Below are positions 11,501 through 23,085 of a DNA stretch of 64,000 bases, piece by piece; positions within the stretch are counted from its first letter, which is position 1; every line of letters begins with the position of its first letter. This DNA is from Immersiella caudata (lineage: Eukaryota; Ascomycota; Sordariomycetes; Sordariales; Lasiosphaeriaceae): assembly GCA_030512335.1 (NCBI GenBank), contig JAULSU010000001.1, positions 3,534,001 through 3,598,000 on the forward strand, written 5' to 3'. The position numbers and the translations under genes are program-made. The notes beneath the pieces were generated by a model. It was not told the origin of the DNA. It did no database searches and saw only the letters and a program-made list of their open reading frames with translations.

Positions 11501-14500
11501 CTTGAGACGTCCAAGCCCGGACGGGACGACCTGCGAGATGCTATTTCTGCCGCCGCCTCCCTTGGCGACAGAAACACCCTGAAGCGTCTGATTGAACTAG
11601 GTCTCGAGTAAGTCCTCCCTTTGCCGCCAGCCATCTCCTCTTGCTGCAATCAGCCCCTGTGAAGAAAATAACTGATGCATATCTACTGCAGGGTCCAGGG
11701 CTTCATATGGCCAGCAGGATTGATGTCGCGGATTGCGTGGCTCGGATTTGTCGATTCGGCGGAGCTGCTTCTCAACGGAGGCGTCCAGATCCCTGAGTCC
11801 GGACAGACATTTGAGACATTGCCCCTCCACATCGCCATTCAAGCAAGGCACAAGAGTATGGTGACGTTGCTTTTGAGGGCCAACTGTGACCCCAAAGGCC
11901 TCGACGAGTCTGGAAACCCAGCGCTTGCCCGAGCTGCGTCCCAGGGCTGTCCGGAAATTGTCAGGACACTGCTTGCTGCCGGCGCTAGCACTGAAATCGA
12001 GTCGGAACACGGGTTGAAGCCAGTCCAGCTGGCAGTCAGGCATGCAAGACCCCTGGCTCTGAGAGCACTGCTGGAGGGAGGAGCAGACAGAGAAGTGGGA
12101 GTTGATCACCCTGTCGATGATACCTCTCTCCCAACCCTGGAGGACAGGACGGACGCTAAACCTCTACCTCTGGCCGCGATGAACGGCTACACCGAGTGCG
12201 TTCGCGCTCTTCTAGACCATGGAGCTGATCTCAAAGCTACCCTTGGTGGAAAATCGGCCGTATGGCATGCTTCCTATCGCGGCTATCACGAAATTGTCCG
12301 CTTGCTGCTTCAGAAGGGGGCAGATCCCAACGAGAAGCCGGAGGGCGATGATCACACGCTGGTCGCCGTTATTGGTTCCGATCTTGACTCAGGTGTCATG
12401 ATGGATGTCGTCAGGCTGCTTATTGAGCATGGCGCGCGAGTTGATCAGCAAGATGCAGCGGGAACATGGCGAAGCAACCCTCTCTCGCGGGCGGCTGGAA
12501 AGGGTAATAAAGAGCTGGTGCAGCTCCTTCTCGACAAAGGAGCACCGCCCAACATTGGCAACGGGGCCACGGATATCCCCCTGTACGTTGCCGCATATGA
12601 AGGCAACGAGGAGATCCTGAAAGTGCTCATTGAGCGCGGCGCAGATGTGAATATTCCAGGAACGTGGGATTGGACGCCCCTTCACGCCAGTTACGACCAT
12701 TTCGACATCGTGAAGACCTTGCTGGAAAATGGGGCCGAGATCAACAGTCTATCGAAGACTGGAACGGTCACCTACCTTGCTTCGAAACACAACCAGGACG
12801 ACACCTTGAGGGTATTGCTTTCGCATTCCACCAAGCCAAACTTGGAGTTGGAGACTACGTTTGGAGAGGGGCTCAACCTGGACGAGTTTGAAGACGGCAT
12901 GACACCGCTGTGCATCGCTTGTAAAAACGGCCATGTCAACATCATCAGGTTGCTGCTCCAGAACGGCGCAGATGCCGACCACAGGACAAAGGATGGCAGC
13001 TTCCCGCTCGAGTTCTGCCTCGACACCAACGGCGGTGAACCTGCAGCTGTCATGGAAGCGCTCCTCGAATTCCGGCCAAACCTAGAGATGGCGGATGATC
13101 ACGGCAACACGGTTCTGCACAATATTTCCAACCGCACTGATGTGGCTGTTGTGAAGATGCTCTACACAGCCGGCGCCCAGATCAATGTCATCAACAAGGA
13201 AGGGAAGTCGCCGCTGGCCCTTGCCGTTGAGGCCGAGAACACGGCTGTGGCCAAGTTCCTGATTGAGAAGAACGCAACGGCCGACATCTACTCACCAGAG
13301 AAAGGCACCATCTTGAATGCGATGGTGGAAGCCGGGCAGTGGGAAGTCTTTGAGGCTGCCGCCAAAGCTGGGGCGAACGTTCATCTGGCACACGAAAACG
13401 GATACAAGGAGACGTTGCTCCATGCCGCCATGAGCGGCTACTGGGGCGAAGACCGAGAAAACATCGTTCGCTACCTTCTCCAGACCGCCAAGGTCAACCC
13501 CAATCAGCGCTGCAACGACACCCTCTACTGCTATCCCCTGATCAAGTGCGCCTACCTTCAGAGCGCGCAAGCCATTCAGTTGCTTCTTGACAACGGCGCC
13601 GACCCCAATGTAGAAGACAAGCAGGGAAGACGGGCCGTCCACATGGCTGCGTTCCGCTACTGGGAGCTTATGGAGCCGTTGCTAGCAAAGGGAGCAGACG
13701 CTATGGCAAGGGACAAGGCGGGAATGACGCCTCTTCACTTCTCGGCTGCCAGTGGCAGCTACTTTACCGAGTTCTTCGAGAATATCCAGAAACACCTCAA
13801 AGGAGAAAATGAGACCACTGGTGATTCCTCCACGGGCGAGACAACGGGGGATGAAGCCGCGCCCAAGACGGCGCTGAAGGTCAAGAGCAACGGCGTCCAC
13901 CCCGAGATCGACGTGAACGATAAAGATGCCGACGGCTGGACGCTGCTCATGTGGCTGTCAAAGGGCAGTTATTCGGCGTATCTGGAGGTTCAGAATATTA
14001 TCGAGCGCGGTGCTGACCTCTGGTGTACGGCGCCCGCGCTCGACATCTTCGGCAATGACCGCGAGTGGTCGCCGCTCAAGGCCGCGCGATACTACGGCTC
14101 GTCCGAAATGTTGTATGATGTGCTTGCACCAAAGGAGAAGACCAGGACCAAGCCAGACGGTACCAAAGAGGAGTGGGATGATGATCGACACGCCATGAGA
14201 ACAGCCATCTACAACGCTAATTGGACTTGCGACCACTGCATGATGGTAGGTTCTTACTCCTATACTTCCCACGACTGCGCATGATATTTCACAGAGCTGA
14301 CACGGGAACCGCAGAACATTGTTGGCTTGAACTGGAAATGCCGCGAGTGCGCCTTCAACCTCTGCTACAAGTGCGCTCGGACGAGCAAATTCGTGCACCC
14401 TGGCCATGAGTTCGAACCTGAAGGACCTGAATTTGAGCCGTTGCCGGAGACAACACCGGATCCGTCGGATGGTCCAGCCGAGGATGCCCGTACACCAGCG

Positions 14501-14614
14501 GCAGGAAACGGGGGACACGAAGAAGAGGATGACGATAGCGACGGCGATGACGACGAGGATGATGATACAAACACATCTTCCGAATCTGACGGGGTTGCCA
14601 GTGATTTGGACTGA
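8504..14614 (+). CDS. NLR-like protein: alpha/beta hydrolase-NACHT-like-ankyrin-ZZ, 1898 aa
   Basis: Seven exons: 8504-8769, 8823-9156, 9212-9277, 9354-9750, 9828-11607, 11692-14245, 14315-14614. All junctions keep phase. Residues 1-85 are an acidic Ser/Glu leader. Residues 89-350 resemble the alpha/beta-hydrolase (SesB/lipase-like) N-terminal domain of fungal NLRs: IVVVHGIHETSW, FVAHDIGGIIVK, MFLGCPHR. The nucleophile elbow has Asp192 in place of Ser. Residues 400-560 align by pattern with a NACHT-type NTPase, but the P-loop region reads LHIRGPSQMRIRSD with no GK[ST], and the Walker B region reads MIACLEQCDE. About 21 ankyrin units fill 948-1790. A ZZ zinc finger follows (CDHC, CREC, CYKC, then His residues; ~1793-1830), then an acidic tail. 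In known fungal NLRs, repeats sense and the N-terminus executes a response; here catalysis and nucleotide binding look lost, so a scaffold or decoy role is inferred. Confidence 0.88.
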
Positions 14615-15360
14615 TTCAGAGGCTTGGCTGAAAATTTGAGAGGGCAGGATTCCACGGTAGCTTACAATCTAGATGTTTCTCGCCGTCATTGCCGTGAGTT
14701 ATATACCGATGAAAGTAAATGAACATACAAGAACAAGAAGGACAGATATTGTGTGAATGGCGGGCCGCTATGCCTTAGAACATTGGATCTGGTTGCGAAA
14801 CAACACAGCGTGCACTGAAGGCAAGATCCACGGCTCATCCACAGCTCATCCACAACTCCTCCACAATGCGTACTCATACTGTACAAACCCCACCAATGCA
14901 GTCTGACACAGAATTCAAAAAAGAGACGACGTGGGCCCGGTTCGAACGGACGCTCCCGAAGGAACAAGATCTCTTGGAAATTCAAGTCTTGCGCATTAGA
15001 CCACTCTGCCACCACGCCTGTTTACGATGTTCACTGATGTCGCTGTCGCGCGTCTTAGCAAACGTCGCCATCCCATGCTTTGTCCATAGCGTCATGAACC
15101 GTTAGGTTGGGTATGCATCCGCCTCGGAAGCCAATATGCTGGCTTCTCTTCATTTTTGTGTGTAGAGATTGTTGCAGTGTCCTTGTAAGTACCGGCTTAG
15201 ATGCTTGTCTCAATGGCTGACAGGGAAACCGCGTGGCCGATACCCCTGAACCGTGTTTTCACAGGGCTTGAGTATTCACACTGCGCAAATTGTGTTCAGA
15301 GTGTAGGTCGTTCATTCATTCCACGGCGAACTGCGCCGATGGATTGCCCATTCAAACCAA
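14615..15360. other. Convergent intergenic region with a tRNA gene
   Basis: Holds the 3' flanks of the NLR-like gene and NOG2. Apart from the tRNA-Ser gene nothing else was recognised. Confidence 0.5.
14927..15018 (-). tRNA. tRNA-Ser(UGA) with 10-nt intron
   Basis: On the minus strand a full class II cloverleaf folds. The acceptor is GGCGTGG with CCACGTC and discriminator G, the D-stem GCA/TGC, the anticodon stem CAAGA/TCTTG, the variable arm is long, and the T-arm is GTCCG-TTCGAAC-CGGGC. The anticodon is TGA at 14984-14982. A 10-nt intron (14980-14971) follows base 37, the usual site for nuclear tRNA introns. The long variable arm plus G73 argue for serine rather than leucine. Confidence 0.9.
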
Positions 15361-17731
15361 CTACCTGGCCTTTCTCCTCTTTTTCGAGACTGGTGGTGCC
15401 TCGTCCGCTTCTTCCCCCGAATCTATGAGCTCACTCGCTCCCTCTATCCCAATATCCGAAGACTCAGCCTCATGCTCTTCCGCATCGTCTTCCGACGACG
15501 AATCGTCTCCCTCGTTCTCACCCTCCTCATCGCTCGAATCTTCCAGGGGTATCATATCTTCTGCGCCGGCCGCCTCGGCCTCTCCCTTGTCCTCTTCTTG
15601 TTCCGAGTCGCTGTCACTGGAAAAGCCCGCGAAACCCTCGTCGCCAGATTCAGAGGTCTTGCTCTGCTTTGCTGCAGGAGCCGATGTGCTATTGGCTACG
15701 CTCTCTGCCTCCACTTCGTCGCGTTTCCGCTTCACAGGCATCTCGCCAAGACGACCCTCGCGGCCCTCGATGACAGCGTCGTCCCCAGTCCCCTCCATGG
15801 CAGGCGCGGGTGTGAACCACGGAATCTTTCCGCGCATGAAATCGTTGAGAACCATCTTGGCAACACCATCGACGTCTGGCTCACCGCCCTTCAGTAGCCT
15901 GCCACCTTTCCTTGCCAAGAGCTCAAGGAACTCGATATGATCCTTCCAGCCCTTCAGCTCATAAGTCCTCTCCATGTGATGGAGCTTGACCTTCTTCAAC
16001 ACAGCAGGTATGTATTGTTCGGGGTTGTCGACGTTTTCGACGCGAACAACGCCACGAAGCAGGAGGTCTTGGGGGGTGTCGTTTTGATTGGGAGGAACAA
16101 TACCCGGGCAGTCGATCAGGTATATCCTCCGCATCAGGGTAACGTACTGCCACACCTTGGTCTCTCCGGGAATGGGGGCAACCTTCGCTACCGGCTTACC
16201 ACGCAACGCGTTGATAATGCTTGACTTGCCTATGTTGGGGTATCCAATGAGACCGACACTGATTTGTTTACGGTCCTTGTGGAGAATGCTGAATTGCCTA
16301 AGGAGATCGATGAGAGAACCACGTCCGAAGGGGTTCTTCATGCTCGCCCTCATAGCGCATGTTGGGTGATCTTTTTGAAGGACTCGGATCCAGGCAGCCT
16401 ATTGCCGTTAGCCAACTGCGCACGGGCACAACGAAGACGAAAACAAAATGATTGCGTTGAAGTGTGTGAATCATCACTAAGAAGACCACCATTCGCTAAC
16501 CAAGTGGCTAGAGATGGCCTTCAACTCATCAGAAACACGTCCGGTATCCGTGACAGCCTCCAAGACGGAGACCCTCAGCCCTCAATCTGATGACCAGACC
16601 AAGGACGTGGAATGTGGATATCATTCTCCCAGCGGTGTAACGGACGACCTCCATCGTAGGTGCAATGAATGCGGAAGAAGCCCTGACAAAACCCCTGGGG
16701 TCCCAGCAAATCGTGTACGGCGAATTGACTGGCATTGATAACTGAAAGCATGGGAAAAGGTAGGGTCAACTTACTGCAGTCTTTGAGGGAACCAGATCAA
16801 TCTTGTTTAGGACGAAAACAAGATGTTTGTGCGGTGCCTCAGCGGCGAGATACTTCTCAACGTGGCGACACCTCGTACCAAGGGGGTCACGGGCGTCCAG
16901 AACATGAAGGATGACATCAGAAGAGTCGATGACCTTGTCTAGATAGGTGTTAGATGACGTTTGCAGAGGAAAATGACAGAGGGCATACAAAGCTCGTTCC
17001 AGATACGCTTGGACTGGCCCTTGCTGAAGATAGCCTCCTTGGCCAGCGACACACTAAAGTCTTCCTCCTCAACGTAACCATCCGCAAGCTCTGGCGCTGC
17101 ACTTGAGCCCGATTGGCCGTTCAAGAACTTTATCTCCTCGACACGCGCGTGGTAGCTCTCGAGACTCTTCTCTGTGTTCGCGGCAAGGTCGTCGATGGTG
17201 TTGAAGCTGACCTTTGGTCTCTTCCGTTGCGCCTTAGGCCCGAAAGTGTCTGCGAAGGGTTCGCTCTCGATCGTCATCTTCGCCTCGTGCTTCTTCATAG
17301 CATCCTGGGGGCCGTCTCGGATCAAGCTCATGGGAAGCTTGTTGCTCTTCAGGAGAACGGAATACGGATCCTTGTCCTTCTCTGCGATGGCCTCCCGGAA
17401 GGACTTGAGGGTGTCCTGGGCGATGACTCTGGTGTTGGTGAACCACCTTCGGTTCGGCTCGATGACAGCCTTGGGCACATCTCTGCTCTGATACGACGCC
17501 GCCTTGATAATCTTGCCATTCTTGTCCCTGGTCGCCCCTCCATCCTTGAACATGTTCAAAGTCTTGATCTTCTTCGCCGAGCGGTAGAAGTTCTCGCCTT
17601 TGAGCTTGGGGTCTCCGCGGGGCGTCCTGCCCTCCCGCTCAAGGCGGTTCTTCTCCTTCTTTCCTACGATCCGCTGTCAGTTCTGGCGCGGCGCGCAATT
17701 GGACGGCGTGTGCTCTCTTACCAGTACCCAT
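15361..17731 (-). CDS. NOG2: Nucleolar GTPase Nog2, 60S ribosome assembly, 628 aa
   Basis: Four exons: 17731-17722, 17663-16989, 16938-16775, 16398-15361. The first exon is only 10 nt (MGT plus one base); the second begins with the typical basic N-terminus GKKEKNRLEREGR. The circularly permuted GTPase order is visible: NKIDLVP (G4) precedes GYPNIGKSS (G1) and DCPGIVPP (G3). The acidic, Lys-rich C-terminal tail is normal for the family. Nog2/Nug2 binds pre-60S particles in the nucleus and gates their export. The third intron is 376 nt, far longer than the others (50-58 nt). The gene is divergent from mS26. Confidence 0.95.
16399..16774 (-). other. Long NOG2 intron, candidate snoRNA host
   Basis: The donor is GTAAGTTG and the acceptor CAATAG, preceded by a GCTAAC branch motif. 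In budding yeast the NOG2 intron hosts the H/ACA snoRNA snR191, which guides two pseudouridines in helix 69 of 25S rRNA. The unusual length here fits a hosted RNA. Reading the spliced strand, the only H-box-like ANANNA hexamer I find is ACACGA near the 5' end, and matches to helix 69 are no longer than AGTCA and GTTAC. The RNA is therefore suggested by position, not shown. Confidence 0.3.
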
Positions 17732-18177
17732 CTTGGCGAGTCGCTTTTACGCCAACCGCAGGCCAAATGGCCAGGAAAGAATAACAGAAAAGAAAGCCTC
17801 GCCCGCGAGAGGTAGGGTATCAAGAATACGCGTGAAATGCGGGTGGGAAAGAAAGCTGGGGAGAAGACGGAAGATGCAGAAGAGAATCTCAAGCAAGAAT
17901 GCAGGAGAGTCGAGCTTGTGAGAGGGAAGTTTTCGGCGGGGTGGGGCATTGGATGCAGAAAAATAAAATTGGCGGTGAGAGGCGGCACAAATGCAGACTG
18001 TGGGTCAGCTAGCGCAGTTCGGGTGTAGCGTGGTGGAACCTCACCCGAGCTTCAGAATTTCCCAAGTTTGAACTCGCAACTCCATCCCAAGGGAAGCCGA
18101 CACCCATCGTCAATTCTGTCACCCCTATCGACCCCGTCTTTGCTGTTGGGGACAGAATTGCCGGTGCCATACCCAAG
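17732..18177. promoter_or_regulatory. Divergent region NOG2 / mS26
   Basis: A 446-nt region between two opposed starts of ribosome-related genes (cytosolic 60S assembly and mitoribosome). No specific motif was identified. Confidence 0.45.
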
Positions 18178-19173
18178 ATGCCGCCACATCTCCCCAGGGC
18201 AGCCTTGAGTGGCATACTGCCCTCTTCAAAACCCTGCCTCCGCGCTTCGAGTTCGGCGACCGTCCCAGCATCTATATCATGGAGTACCCGTCGCCAATCG
18301 CGCACCGCTGCCTCTCCCTTTTCCACAACCGCCCCCACCGCCGACGCGCCTGTCCCTCCCGAGTCTCCAAAGTTCATCCGCCTCCCAGTTCCTCCGCAAA
18401 CGATTGATGACCGCGAGGCCCCTCTCCGTGGCCACCTCCCCGTCCCACGAGATATCTTCCCCAAGCGCGAGGGTCAACTGAAGATGAAACCAGGCTACGT
18501 AGAGGCCGCAACGCAATTCTCCAAGGCCGAGAAGGCCGGCCTCCCTCCCAAATCCGAGAGCGAAGCCCAGCACAGAATCGAGGCCGCCGTCCGTCGCGAG
18601 GCCTTCGCAGCCGGTCTCAAAGGGCTCTGGAAGCGCAAGGATGCGCAGGTCAGGCAGGCAAAAGCGCGCACTTCCGCACGAATTGCCATTAATAAAAAGG
18701 CCTCGATGAAACCAGAACGTCGCGACGAGATTTTGACGCGCAGCACATTCGGCCCACCATCTGTACTCAGTACAGCTGTCGAGCTCGATCCCTTGCGGTT
18801 CAAGCGAGCCGAGCAGGCGCGCAAGCAGCACGAGGCCATCACAGCAGCGAAGGCAGACGCACGGCGGGACGCGCTAACACAGTTGTACGTGTCAGCGGGT
18901 GATTTCATCGTTGACGAGCAGGAGCTCGAAGAGCGCATCAACAAGATCTTCTCTTCCGAAGCCTTCCCATCTCTGTCCGGCAAGCTGGGCAACACCAATA
19001 GCATTTGGGATACTGGGGTTGTCCCCATCAGCGTTTCTGAAGTGAGGGCGGAGATGTTTTCAGGCAGCTTGGGAGACGACAGCATCGGCGGTACTTGGCA
19101 CAGATCTGAAGCACATAAGACTGCGGAGCGACAGAAGAAGGTGGCCGAAGAGCTGACCGGCGGCAAGCTTTAG
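18178..19173 (+). CDS. PET123: Mitochondrial small ribosomal subunit protein mS26 (Pet123-like), 331 aa
   Basis: Single exon. The first ~55 residues are Ser/Arg/Ala-rich with almost no acids, typical of a mitochondrial presequence. The body is strongly basic and helical (RREAFAAGLKGLWKRKDAQ), and RRDALTQLYVSAGDFIVDEQ resembles the core of fungal Pet123/mS26. Pet123 is a structural protein of the mitochondrial 37S subunit. Assignment is by recalled family pattern, not by search. Length fits the family. Confidence 0.72.
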   Translation: MPPHLPRAALSGILPSSKPCLRASSSATVPASISWSTRRQSRTAASPFSTTAPTADAPVPPESPKFIRLPVPPQTIDDREAPLRGHLPVPRDIFPKREGQLKMKPGYVEAATQFSKAEKAGLPPKSESEAQHRIEAAVRREAFAAGLKGLWKRKDAQVRQAKARTSARIAINKKASMKPERRDEILTRSTFGPPSVLSTAVELDPLRFKRAEQARKQHEAITAAKADARRDALTQLYVSAGDFIVDEQELEERINKIFSSEAFPSLSGKLGNTNSIWDTGVVPISVSEVRAEMFSGSLGDDSIGGTWHRSEAHKTAERQKKVAEELTGGKL

Positions 19174-19646
19174 GTGGTGTTAGTTCTACCACTGTTGTAT
19201 TTTGGGGAACACGCTGGTCTGCAACCGAAAGGGCGGACTACTGGTTCCGCCTCCATCTGGCCACAATCGGCGTCTTTTCCATGTATGAACATCTACCATG
19301 TACAAATAGAGACGGTCCTGACAGGGCACGCCATGCACAACATCCCAATGGATCATTTTCGATGTTGACGTATGTCAAATCGCTCTAACCACGACCTCGG
19401 TCGTGATGCTTGAACCTGTAAAAAATAAAAATAAAAACCCTGTACACAGCCCAAAACGCTCATAATATTTGCTAGAAATCAATAAAGGAGAAGGAAATCA
19501 GATAGAAGCACAGCACTTTGCCTAGCAGCGAGTGGGCTAGGCGTGACTCCATCCTACACCAGTTCTAGGAGAGTTGCCATCCCCGAAAGCTATGCCGTCT
19601 TATTATTCGTTGCCTCCTACCATCGCTTCTTCCTCGTACATTCCAA
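19174..19646. other. Convergent 3' intergenic region
   Basis: Holds the 3' untranslated ends of mS26 and the ABC transporter. An A-rich stretch near 19420-19436 could serve polyadenylation. No gene seen. Confidence 0.4.
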
Positions 19647-22600
19647 TCATCGCTTCTCCACGAGAAGGACGTGCATCGCGCCGTAGGCCAATATGATGAA
19701 GACAACACCAAAGATGCCAAGATTAACGATATCCATCCACATCGCCAAGTTGTTGAAGCCGAAGGTGCTCAGAATGGCGGCTCCAGGAACCGTAATGTCG
19801 ATTCCAACCTTGTTGTCAACCAAGGTAAGCTGGGCAACCTCGTTGACGATGAGTGCCTCGAAGCCATAGTGGAAGATTGACAGCCACTGCAACCAAATTG
19901 CGGCAGCCGGGATGGCGTCGTGGTTCAGAAGCAAGCCAGCGAAGAGCAGGCTGAAGAGCATGACCAGGCTGCCGATCAAGTTGGCCACACCACCGTCCTT
20001 GCACACGATTCCGATGAACAGACAGACACCCGCCGCCGCGAAGTTGAAGAGAACCAATACAAGTATGAAGATGAAGAACTTTCCAGCTTCTGCGTAGAGG
20101 CCAGTCATGGGATAGATGATAGAGCCGAGGAGGATCGGTGGGATGATTCTCAAGGGCACGATATCAAAAAGAACCTTGGCAGCGAAGTAGGTGACGGGGT
20201 GGTAGTACCCATTGGCTCGCTCGCGCACGAAAAGAAGTCTCTCCTGGGAGAAGACACCCAAGCTAGTCAGAGTGCTGAACCCAAACAGGGCAAGGACAAA
20301 GAAGAAGAGACCAAGTCTGTTCTGGAAGCCGGCGATGTCCAAGGTCAGGCCATAGAATAGATAGCCAGCGAAAACGGCGAGAAGAATGGCGATTGCATAA
20401 TGAGTCAACATCAACATGGGGTTCCTGTATAGGTTCCTCCATGTCCGTTGCGACAAGATCACAAATTGCCGTCCATAGCCGATGCGGGTATAGCCCTTAC
20501 CCATCGTTGGGATGTTGATGTTCGGGCCGTTGGGAGTATATCCATTGGAGTTTTGACCGTTGCTGCTTTCGGCAGCGGTGATGGCTTGCTGGATCTCGTC
20601 GTGCGTATTACCAGCGATGTCAGATTGCAAGAAAGAGTGAACTAAGACGTCAAGATCGGTTTCCCCTTGGGCAGAAGGCGGCAGATCGTGAAGATCCTCC
20701 CCCAGCGGGGGAATGACGCCTGGTGGCTGCCTATGGAGTTTATATGCTCCAACTTCGTCGCCGGCGTCCGAGGATGCGGCAGTGTCCGCCGGCTGCTTGC
20801 GCCTGGTGTACAGCTCCCGCTCTTGTCTGAGCCTGACCGAGTCCCGCCGCTTGCTTCTGGGGCGTGAGGAAGATGGCTCCACTCCACTTTCCTCCCCGAT
20901 GCTTCCAGCGCCCGACACACTGGCGATGGACTTGACAGCCCTAGTGCTACTTGGACCAACACTCGCCGCATCTGTGGAAAGGTTTCCGTCATCAAACGAG
21001 GCAGTATTGCCAGCGTGCATTGACAGATCCACCAAGTAATCTGCAATGTTGAAGCCAGGAGGGCAGCTGTACCCAATATGTTCGAAATAGTCCTGGCATT
21101 GGTGCATGGGGCCCGAGTAGACCGTCCTGCCTTTCGCCAGGAGAACAAGACGATCAAAGAGTGCGACGATGTTAGATCTAGGTTGATGAATCGTGAAGAT
21201 GACCGTCCGCTTGTACGTCTTCGCCAGAGTCACAAGACATTCGATAACGTTATAGGCGTTATAGGCATCCAGTCCGCTGGTTGGTTCGTCGAGGAAGAGG
21301 ATAGATGGGCTTGTCACGAGCTCGCAAGCAATCCCGACTCTGCGTTTTTCTCCTCCCGAGATACCGCGCCCTTTGCCCTCTTCAGATCCAATCAAGGAGT
21401 CGCGGATATGGTAGATACCCAGCTGCTTTTCCACCTCAATGACCCTCTGCTCCTTTGCAGCCCGTGTCATGTCTCTCGGAAGCCGTAGGAGGGCGCTCGT
21501 GACAATGGTTTCGTGGACCGTTAGGGTGGGAAGCATGGTGTCCTCTTGATCGACGAAGCCAACGGCATTTTTGTAGGCCACATCGTCAACCTTTTCACCG
21601 TTGACATAAAAGTCACCAGACACCTGGCCGCGCTTGTTCTTCCTTGCAAGAATATCCAGGAACGTTGTCTTGCCGGCGCCAGAAGCCCCCATGATCGCGC
21701 ATACCTCTCCCGGGTGCGCCATCCCCCGAATGCCCGTAAGAATTTGCTTTCCGTTCAAGTTGTATGACACATTTTCAAAATACAACGAGGCAGGTTTGTG
21801 ATCCGTCATGAGCTTGGTGGCCTCGTCATCGGAGTCGTCCAGGTGAATCGCGCCGTACTTAAACTGCCTCCTGGAGAGATACCACGTCCCGAGAATCACA
21901 CCAACCAAGAACAGCGCACAGCCAGCAATGGCGCCGGCGATGAGCGGAGTGTTGATTTGAGGGGTCTGCGGTGCGTGGCCAGGAACCTCTGTGTGATAAA
22001 GACATTCTCCAGCGCCACAGGTGAGAAGAATGCTTGAATCACCGAACATATCGCTGATCAGATTGTTCATCTCAGGCTCTTGGAAGGCACAGTTCTTGGA
22101 CTCGCCGGCCAGTTGATCGCACTCGAAACTCGCCGGCCCCCTTATGAGCTCGGTCAAGAATTCGCTGATATCAATGGAGCCATTTTCGCCGCAGAGCATG
22201 CGTCCAGGGATGCATTCGCACTTGATCTTTTCGCATTTGTAGGATGTGGAGTTCTTTCCTCCCGATATGTCGAAGTTGGAGGTTGACTCGCATTCGTTCA
22301 GGTGGCACATGAAGGACTCATTTTCGTCAACCCAGACTAAACCGGTCAGCAATGTGGATAGGTGAGGACAGCTGCAGAGCTTACATTGGAAGTCGCACTC
22401 CTCCGTCTCCCTTTTGCAGGTAAAGGTGACCTGGGGAACTTTCTCCTTGAGTAAATCGCGGATCGCTCTGTTGGTAACGTTGCAGAACTGGAAGTTTTGC
22501 TTGATGACCTCACCGCCGGTATAACAAACTCCGCCCTCGCCAGATTCCATCAGCTTATCGCACGCACGATGTTCGGTGCAGACGTTGCAGTTGATGCCGG

Positions 22601-23085
22601 TCCAACCATCTTCGCACTCGCATTTCGCTCCCTCGCGTACTGGACGGTTCGCGCCGTCTGCCAGGGACCCGCATACTAGTGCAGCGCAGTCAGTATTGAT
22701 TTTGGCGCGGGGATATCTTCAATGGGTTGCGTTGGAAATACGCACATGGTTCCAGGCAGTTCGCGCCGCCGAAGCCCTCGGGGCAGTCGCACTGCCCATT
22801 GTACTCACTACATGGCGCGAATTGACCACACGAGTAGATTGGGAGGTTGCAGTTGAAGCTATCACGGTCGAAGTCAGCAACTCAAAAATACATCAGATAA
22901 TAGCGGTCGTTGCTGTTCGCCGCGGTGGAATGGACGTACCATGGGGGGCAGTCCTTTGGCCTGTCGTCCAGCAGAGCCAACTGTGCGCGTATCATGTCGA
23001 TGGACGAAGTGTTTCTGAAGGCCGAGGTGATGCATGATAGCGACAGAGCGGCCAGCGCACAGGCGCGCCATACGCGGAGCGCCAT
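19647..23085 (-). CDS. ABCG-type transporter with EGF-like ectodomain (Adp1-like), 1079 aa
   Basis: Four exons: 23085-22940, 22858-22746, 22675-22385, 22336-19647. Joins restore cysteine-rich motifs (DCPPC, then FNCNLP; GGANCLEPLCG; DFQFWVDENES). The third intron (48 nt) is a multiple of three without a stop and is easily missed. A signal peptide (ALRVWRACALAALSLSCITSA) precedes a Cys-rich EGF-like ectodomain. One membrane segment follows (~313-338), then the ATPase (Walker A GASGAGKT at 400-407, signature ISGGEKRR, Walker B ILFLDEPTSGLD) and a C-terminal six-helix ABC2 domain. The domain order matches yeast ADP1. The substrate is unknown. A low-complexity Ser/Arg linker separates ATPase and permease. 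Confidence 0.93.

Noticed and set aside
14927..15018. tRNA-Leu
   Set aside because: The long variable arm fits both, but discriminator G and anticodon TGA fit serine.
16399..16774. C/D-box snoRNA in the NOG2 intron
   Set aside because: A GTGATGA C-box-like motif occurs, but no CTGA D box follows at a suitable distance.
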